DNA from: Ignavibacteriaceae bacterium
Lineage (GTDB): Bacteria > Bacteroidota > Ignavibacteria > Ignavibacteriales > Ignavibacteriaceae
Reading direction: 5' to 3'
Length of the DNA stretch: 10,903 nucleotides
NCBI GenBank assembly: GCA_031292465.1
Contig: JARLHB010000450.1
Span: forward strand, 1-10,903
In this document: positions 6,674 through 10,903 of the stretch, one piece after another
Layout of the letters: every line of letters begins with the position of its first letter
How positions within the stretch are numbered: position 1 is the first letter of the stretch
Translations under genes and position numbers: made by a program
Notes under the pieces: model-generated
Databases searched by the model: none
What the model was told of the DNA's origin: nothing
The model's input: the letters and a program-made list of their open reading frames with translations, nothing else

Positions 6674-6751
6674 GTACTTTTACAACTACATTGGGTTTTT
6701 AGACGTGCTGAAAACTTACTATCGATTTTCTATTAAAATACAATTATAATT

Positions 6752-7243
6752 ATGGGTTTATTAGACAAACAATTTGCAAAAGAAAGTATTGTAGTAACTT
6801 CATTAGAAGATTTACTTAACTGGTCCCGTTTATCTTCATTATGGCAGGTAGGCTTTGGATTAGCCTGCTGCGCTATAGAAATGATGGCTACTTCTGCTTC
6901 TCATTATGATTTTGACCGTTTCGGGGTTATACCGCGTAACTCCCCCCGCCAGGCGGATATTATTATTATTTCCGGCACTGTCACCTTAAAGATGGCTACA
7001 CGTATAAAAAGAATTTATGAGCAAATGGCCGACCCTAAATATGTTATTTCTATGGGCAGTTGTTCAAACAGCGGCGGCCCTTACTGGGAACACGGTTATC
7101 ATGTACTAAAAGGCGTAGACAGAGTAATACCTGTTGATGTATATGTTCCGGGATGCCCGCCAAGGCCTGAAGCTTTACTGGAAGGCTTATTAAAGCTGCA
7201 GGAAAAAATCAGAAACGAATCTTTGGTTAAGAAAACAGCATGA
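6752..7243 (+). CDS. nuoB: NADH-quinone oxidoreductase subunit B (cluster N2 subunit)
   Basis: NuoB (PSST homologue) binds the terminal [4Fe-4S] cluster N2 that hands electrons to quinone in the peripheral arm. The 163-residue protein has the four expected ligands: the adjacent pair Cys39-Cys40 in GLACCAIEMM, Cys104 in MGSCSNSGG and Cys135 in PGCPPRPEALLEGL. SPRQADIIIISGTVT (64-78) is the conserved core. The length is normal, and no Shine-Dalgarno site precedes ATG 6752. Its TGA overlaps the nuoC start by four bases (ATGA), implying coupled translation. Confidence 0.98.
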   Translation: MGLLDKQFAKESIVVTSLEDLLNWSRLSSLWQVGFGLACCAIEMMATSASHYDFDRFGVIPRNSPRQADIIIISGTVTLKMATRIKRIYEQMADPKYVISMGSCSNSGGPYWEHGYHVLKGVDRVIPVDVYVPGCPPRPEALLEGLLKLQEKIRNESLVKKTA

Positions 7244-7770
7244 AAAATATTCAGGAAATATTTGATATTCTAAAAGAAAAATTCGGCGATTCCATTCTCG
7301 AATTACTTACAACACTGCCGGTTGAATCTTTTATTACCATTGCACCTAAAAAGATAAATGAAGTTTGTCTATTTATGCGTGACAATGAAGAATTAAAGTT
7401 TAACAGCCTTATGTGCCTTTCCGGTGTTGATGATGCCAACGGCAAACAGGTTAAAGATGAAAACGGCGCTGTTAAAATTGAAGGCAGTACTTTAAGCGTT
7501 TATTACCACCTTGAATCAACCGAATTCAGGCACAAGGTTACTCTTAAAAGTTCTGCGCCAAAAGAAAATCCTGAAGTTGAATCGGTTGCGCTTATATGGC
7601 ATCATGCAGACTGGCATGAGCGTGAAGCTTGGGATCTGGTTGGTATTAAGTTTTTGAACCATCCCGATTTAAGAAGAATCCTAATGCCTTATGATTGGGA
7701 AGCAGGCCACCCTTTACAGAAAGATTATAAGAATCCTGAATTCTACCACGGGATGAAAGTACCTTATTAA
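7240..7770 (+). CDS. nuoC: NADH-quinone oxidoreductase subunit C (30 kDa subunit)
   Basis: NuoC is a structural subunit of the complex I peripheral arm, packed against NuoD and NuoB. In this 176-residue protein the family signature is complete: HEREAWDLVGIKF (126-138), HPDLRRIL (141-148) and GHPLQKDY (156-163). The protein ends shortly after in MKVPY. A Lys/Glu/Gly-rich stretch at about 67-84, between SGVD and the YYHLES strand, looks like a surface insertion relative to the compact form I know. NuoC is separate from NuoD here, unlike the fused NuoCD of Escherichia coli. It starts on the ATGA shared with the nuoB stop; 56 bp separate it from nuoD. Confidence 0.95.
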   Translation: MKNIQEIFDILKEKFGDSILELLTTLPVESFITIAPKKINEVCLFMRDNEELKFNSLMCLSGVDDANGKQVKDENGAVKIEGSTLSVYYHLESTEFRHKVTLKSSAPKENPEVESVALIWHHADWHEREAWDLVGIKFLNHPDLRRILMPYDWEAGHPLQKDYKNPEFYHGMKVPY

Positions 7771-7826
7771 CTAATATAAATGAGAATCCGGTTATTACTG
7801 ATCTCACATTAAAATAAATATACGAT

Positions 7827-8942
7827 ATGGCTCTTAAAACTGAACATATGACACTTAATATGGGACCGCAGCACCCATCGACGCACGGCGTATTAAGGTT
7901 GGAAGTTGAACTTGAAGGCGAAATTATTAAGTCTGTACAGCCGCATATTGGCTACCTGCACAGATGTTTTGAAAAACATGCAGAGGCAATGACTTATCCC
8001 CAGGTTATTCCTTATGTAGACAGGATGGATTACCTTGCTGCTATGTATAATGAGTTTGGCTATGCTGTAGCCGTTGAAAAATTACTAGGAATACAGGTAC
8101 CGGAAAGAGTTGAATATATAAGAGTGATAATGGGTGAGTTTCAGAGAATCGCTTCCCATCTTGTTGCTGTTGGTACCTATGGATTAGATATTGGCGCTTT
8201 TACCCCTTTCCTGTTCTGCTTTAGAGACCGTGAAAGAATTATAAACCTATTTGAGATGACTTGCGGCGCAAGAATGCTCTATAACTATATTTGGGTAGGC
8301 GGCCTTTCACATGATTTGCATCCCGATTTTGTAAGAAATGCAAAAGAATTCGTTTCTTACTTCAAACCCAAAGTTAAAGAATTAAATGACCTTCTTTCTT
8401 ATAACAGGATTTTTATAGACAGGACTGCAAATGTCGGCATTCTGCCATTGGAAACCGCAATCAATTACGGAATCAGCGGGCCAAACCTTAGAGGAAGTGG
8501 TTTTGAATGGGATATAAGGAAAGATGACACATATTCAGTTTACAATAAATTCGATTTTGATATTCCTGTAGGAAAAGGTTTACAGGGAACTGTTGGAGAC
8601 TGCTGGGACAGGTATTATATACGTATACAGGAAATGGGAGAAAGCCTTAAAATAATAGAGCAGGCATTAGAACAATTGCCTGAAGGCGATGTAACTTCTG
8701 CAATTCCTAAAAGGATCAAGCCGCCTGTCGGACAGGTTTATTCACGCGTTGAAAACCCTAAAGGCGAACTTGGTTATTTCATTATAAGTAACGGCTCTCC
8801 CAACCCGTTCAGAGTTAAGGTAAAAGGCCCTTCTTTTGTGCATCTGGGCATTATGAATGAGCTTTGCAAAGGCCACATGATAGCAGATGTTATTGCAATA
8901 CTGGGCAGCATTGATATTGTATTAGGAGAAGTGGATAGATGA
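7827..8942 (+). CDS. nuoD: NADH-quinone oxidoreductase subunit D (49 kDa subunit, quinone site)
   Basis: NuoD forms the quinone-binding cavity with NuoB and is related to the large subunit of [NiFe] hydrogenases. The 371-residue protein begins with the usual MTLNMGPQHPSTHGVLRL core. His20 (in STHG) and Tyr69 (in DRMDYLAAM) sit 49 residues apart, exactly the spacing of the quinone-contacting His59 and Tyr108 of the mammalian 49 kDa subunit. The C-terminus, VLGEVDR, is the conserved end. The start is chosen at 7827 because the core motif follows immediately; the N-terminus is short compared with mitochondrial forms. Its TGA overlaps the nuoH ATG by four bases. No nuoE, nuoF or nuoG follows. Confidence 0.97.
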   Translation: MALKTEHMTLNMGPQHPSTHGVLRLEVELEGEIIKSVQPHIGYLHRCFEKHAEAMTYPQVIPYVDRMDYLAAMYNEFGYAVAVEKLLGIQVPERVEYIRVIMGEFQRIASHLVAVGTYGLDIGAFTPFLFCFRDRERIINLFEMTCGARMLYNYIWVGGLSHDLHPDFVRNAKEFVSYFKPKVKELNDLLSYNRIFIDRTANVGILPLETAINYGISGPNLRGSGFEWDIRKDDTYSVYNKFDFDIPVGKGLQGTVGDCWDRYYIRIQEMGESLKIIEQALEQLPEGDVTSAIPKRIKPPVGQVYSRVENPKGELGYFIISNGSPNPFRVKVKGPSFVHLGIMNELCKGHMIADVIAILGSIDIVLGEVDR

Positions 8943-10012
8943 CATACGACTTTTTTAGTAAACTATTTGGTAGCGATCTGATTGCAGCTTTAATACAAAG
9001 CCTGCTTCCATTGTTCATCTTCATACTTCCCTATGCATTATTTGCAGTATGGTGGGAAAGAAAAGTTTCCGCTCACATGCAGGACCGCTTGGGCCCGATG
9101 AGGGTTGGCTGGCACGGCGCATTACAAACAATTGCAGATATTTTAAAACTCTTTCAAAAAGAAGATATTGTCGCTTCCAGTATTGATAAACCTTTATTCA
9201 ATATAGCACCTGTATTAATGTTTGTCGGCACTTACGCAGCGTTTGCTGCAATCCCCTTCTCCAGTGTATTTATTGGCTCAAATTTGGACCTTGGAGTATT
9301 CTTTATTGTTGCGGTTAGTGGATTTTCTGTAGCAGCAATTTTAATGGCTGGATGGGCCTCTGATAATAAATATTCTCTTATCGGGGCAATGAGGTCTGCT
9401 GCACAGATAATAAGTTATGAAATTCCAACAATTCTTGTAATAATAACAATTGTAATGGTAACAGGCACGCTTAATCTAACTACTTTAAGCGAAATGCAAA
9501 CCGGGCATTTCTGGAACTGGATGATTTTAGGCGGCCCGGGTTCAAGTCTTTCAAAGTTTTTACTTATTCCTTCTATGATACTTGGTTTTGGAATAATTTA
9601 CATTAGTACCCTTGCAGAAGTAAACAGAACTCCTTTCGATATTCCTGAAGCTGAATCGGAACTTGTTGCAGGATATCATACAGAATACTCCGGGATGAAG
9701 TTTGCAATGTTCTTTTTAGCTGAATATGCAAATATGCTTGCAGTATCATCGGTAGTTGCTGCTTTATTCTTTGGTGGTTACCAGTCACCCTGCGGATACC
9801 TTGGAAACCTGATTGGATTAAAATGGCTCATTCCTATTGAGCAGATATTCTGGTTTACCGCAAAAGGATTATTCTTTGTGTTTGTTCAAATGTGGTTAAG
9901 ATGGACTTTGCCAAGATTACGTGTGGATCAACTGATGAATACCTGCTGGAAATATTTAATTCCACTGGCTTTTGTCAACCTAATCATTATTGGTTTAATA
10001 ACTCTGATATAA
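8939..10012 (+). CDS. nuoH: NADH-quinone oxidoreductase subunit H
   Basis: NuoH (ND1 homologue) is the membrane subunit that closes the quinone chamber and links quinone reduction to proton movement. The 357-residue protein has about eight hydrophobic segments. Key family blocks are WWERKVSAHMQDRLGP (38-53) after TM1 and LAEVNRTPFDIPEAESELVAGY (about 225-246), the acidic loop facing the quinone cavity. Tryptophan- and Arg-rich WLRWTLPRLRVDQLM near the C-terminus is also typical. Translation starts within the nuoD stop (ATGA) and ends four bases before nuoI. The order nuoD-nuoH, with no EFG between them, is the notable feature of the locus. Confidence 0.97.
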   Translation: MTYDFFSKLFGSDLIAALIQSLLPLFIFILPYALFAVWWERKVSAHMQDRLGPMRVGWHGALQTIADILKLFQKEDIVASSIDKPLFNIAPVLMFVGTYAAFAAIPFSSVFIGSNLDLGVFFIVAVSGFSVAAILMAGWASDNKYSLIGAMRSAAQIISYEIPTILVIITIVMVTGTLNLTTLSEMQTGHFWNWMILGGPGSSLSKFLLIPSMILGFGIIYISTLAEVNRTPFDIPEAESELVAGYHTEYSGMKFAMFFLAEYANMLAVSSVVAALFFGGYQSPCGYLGNLIGLKWLIPIEQIFWFTAKGLFFVFVQMWLRWTLPRLRVDQLMNTCWKYLIPLAFVNLIIIGLITLI

Positions 10013-10016
10013 CAAA

Positions 10017-10577
10017 ATGATTCAATACTTTAAAAATATATATTCTGCTATTGCAACAATCTTTATAGGTATGAAAATTACCTTTAAGCATTTGTTTGTT
10101 CCTGCAGTTACCATTCAGTACCCTGATGTAAAGCCAAAGCTGCCGGACAGGGAAAGAAACCGCCTTTATGTAAATTTTGATGATTGCATAGGATGCGACC
10201 AGTGTGCGCGTGCATGCCCGGTGGAATGCATAACAGTTGATACGGTAAAGGGCCTGCCTACGGAAGATTTAGGGAAAACTTCCCAGGGTAAAAAGAAGGC
10301 GCTATGGGTTACCAGTTTCACTATTGATTTTGCAAAATGCTGCTATTGCCAGCTTTGCGTTTTCCCCTGCCCTACGGAATGTATTTATATGACGGATATA
10401 TATGAATTTTCGGAGTATGAAAGGTCTAATTTAATTTACAACTTCTCTATACTTACACCAAAAGAAGCCGAAGAGAAGAAAGCTAACTATGCACGTTTTG
10501 AAGCCGAGAAGGCCGCAGAAAAAGCAGCTAAAGCCGCTGCTGCTACGCCGCCGGCAAATGCATCTAAGGAACAATAA
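10017..10577 (+). CDS. nuoI: NADH-quinone oxidoreductase subunit I (2x[4Fe-4S])
   Basis: NuoI (TYKY homologue) carries clusters N6a and N6b, which pass electrons toward NuoB. In 186 residues there are two ferredoxin motifs: Cys57, Cys60, Cys63, Cys67-Pro68 and Cys108, Cys111, Cys114, Cys118-Pro119. Extra cysteines at 71 and 109 lie beside the ligands. The N-terminal 30 residues form the amphipathic helix that lies on the membrane. After about residue 148 the protein ends in a tail dominated by Ala, Lys and Glu (EKAAEKAAKAAAA type), probably helical and not part of the conserved fold. The genes on both sides are four and three bases away, and there is no Shine-Dalgarno site. Confidence 0.97.
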   Translation: MIQYFKNIYSAIATIFIGMKITFKHLFVPAVTIQYPDVKPKLPDRERNRLYVNFDDCIGCDQCARACPVECITVDTVKGLPTEDLGKTSQGKKKALWVTSFTIDFAKCCYCQLCVFPCPTECIYMTDIYEFSEYERSNLIYNFSILTPKEAEEKKANYARFEAEKAAEKAAKAAAATPPANASKEQ

Positions 10578-10580
10578 ACT

Positions 10581-10903
10581 ATGTCTATGTATTCTATCAT
10601 ATTTTATTTATTTGCAGCGATAACGGTTTTATCGGCATTTTTTGTGGTAACAACCAGAAACATAATCCACTCGGCATATTATCTGCTGTTTACATTCTTC
10701 GGAGTTGCCGGCATTTATGCACTTCTGGGAGCTGATTTTATCGCCGTAGTACAAGTTGTTGTTTATATAGGCGGTATTCTTATATTGATGATTTTCGGCA
10801 TTATGTTAACAAATAAAATTACAAACGTCCAGATAAAAACAGGAGCAATAAAAATTGTTCCGGCAACACTTTCCGTTGCATTATTTGCAGGCATTCTTGC
10901 CAC
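10581..10903 (+). CDS. nuoJ: NADH-quinone oxidoreductase subunit J, N-terminal part, cut by right edge
   Basis: The frame opens at ATG 10581, three bases after the nuoI stop, and runs 107 full codons to the window end without a stop. NuoJ (ND6 homologue) is a membrane subunit of complex I. Visible membrane segments lie at about 4-23, 30-50 and 53-76. The third contains the family's most conserved segment, DFIAVVQVVVYIGGILILM (52-70), with Tyr62 and Gly64-Gly65 at the pi-bulge region used in coupling. A second ATG at codon 3 could also serve as start. Gene order suggests nuoK and the antiporter-like nuoLMN follow outside the window. Confidence 0.93.
   Translation, partial: MSMYSIIFYLFAAITVLSAFFVVTTRNIIHSAYYLLFTFFGVAGIYALLGADFIAVVQVVVYIGGILILMIFGIMLTNKITNVQIKTGAIKIVPATLSVALFAGILA

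Overview
The window looks like a chromosomal segment of an AT-rich member of the Bacteroidota/Chlorobiota/Ignavibacteriota group. Three things point there. Most genes have no Shine-Dalgarno sequence and sit behind A/T-rich leaders. A near-perfect Bacteroidota-type promoter (TTTG, 20 bp, TAATTTTA) lies just before nuoA. The nuo operon runs A-B-C-D-H-I-J with no nuoE, nuoF or nuoG between nuoD and nuoH, as in green sulfur bacteria. The lineage is inferred from these features, not from a database match.

Layout. Bases 1-1272 (minus) hold the N-terminal 424 codons of a transposase-like gene running off the left edge. It has three evenly built helix-turn-helix-like units, a strong ribosome binding site, and a pair of 13-bp direct repeats upstream that may mark the element end. 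Bases 1411-1848 are non-coding and contain a roughly 210-bp nested inverted repeat. A small unknown membrane protein follows on the minus strand (1849-2223). Bases 2224-2563 are non-coding and carry an inverted pair of CCCCTCCTT...AAGGAGGGG hairpin repeats.

Bases 2564-5656 form a minus-strand operon: alr (alanine racemase, D-Ala for peptidoglycan), an unknown helical protein of 296 residues, and a GDP-mannose-forming mannose-1-phosphate guanylyltransferase. Both junctions are an identical TAA directly followed by ATG. The gene order links cell-wall and surface-sugar precursor synthesis. A 594-bp divergent intergenic region (5657-6250) carries candidate promoters for both sides and two inverted repeats.

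From 6251 to the right edge runs the plus-strand complex I operon nuoABCDHIJ, with nuoJ cut by the window end. It encodes membrane subunits (A, H, J) and the quinone-side iron-sulfur module (B, C, D, I) of a proton-pumping quinone reductase. No NADH-input module is visible here, so the electron donor may be something other than NADH, or nuoEFG may lie elsewhere. I see no convincing new defence or biosynthetic system. The least explained parts are the multi-HTH transposase, the nested repeats and the unknown middle gene of the alr operon.
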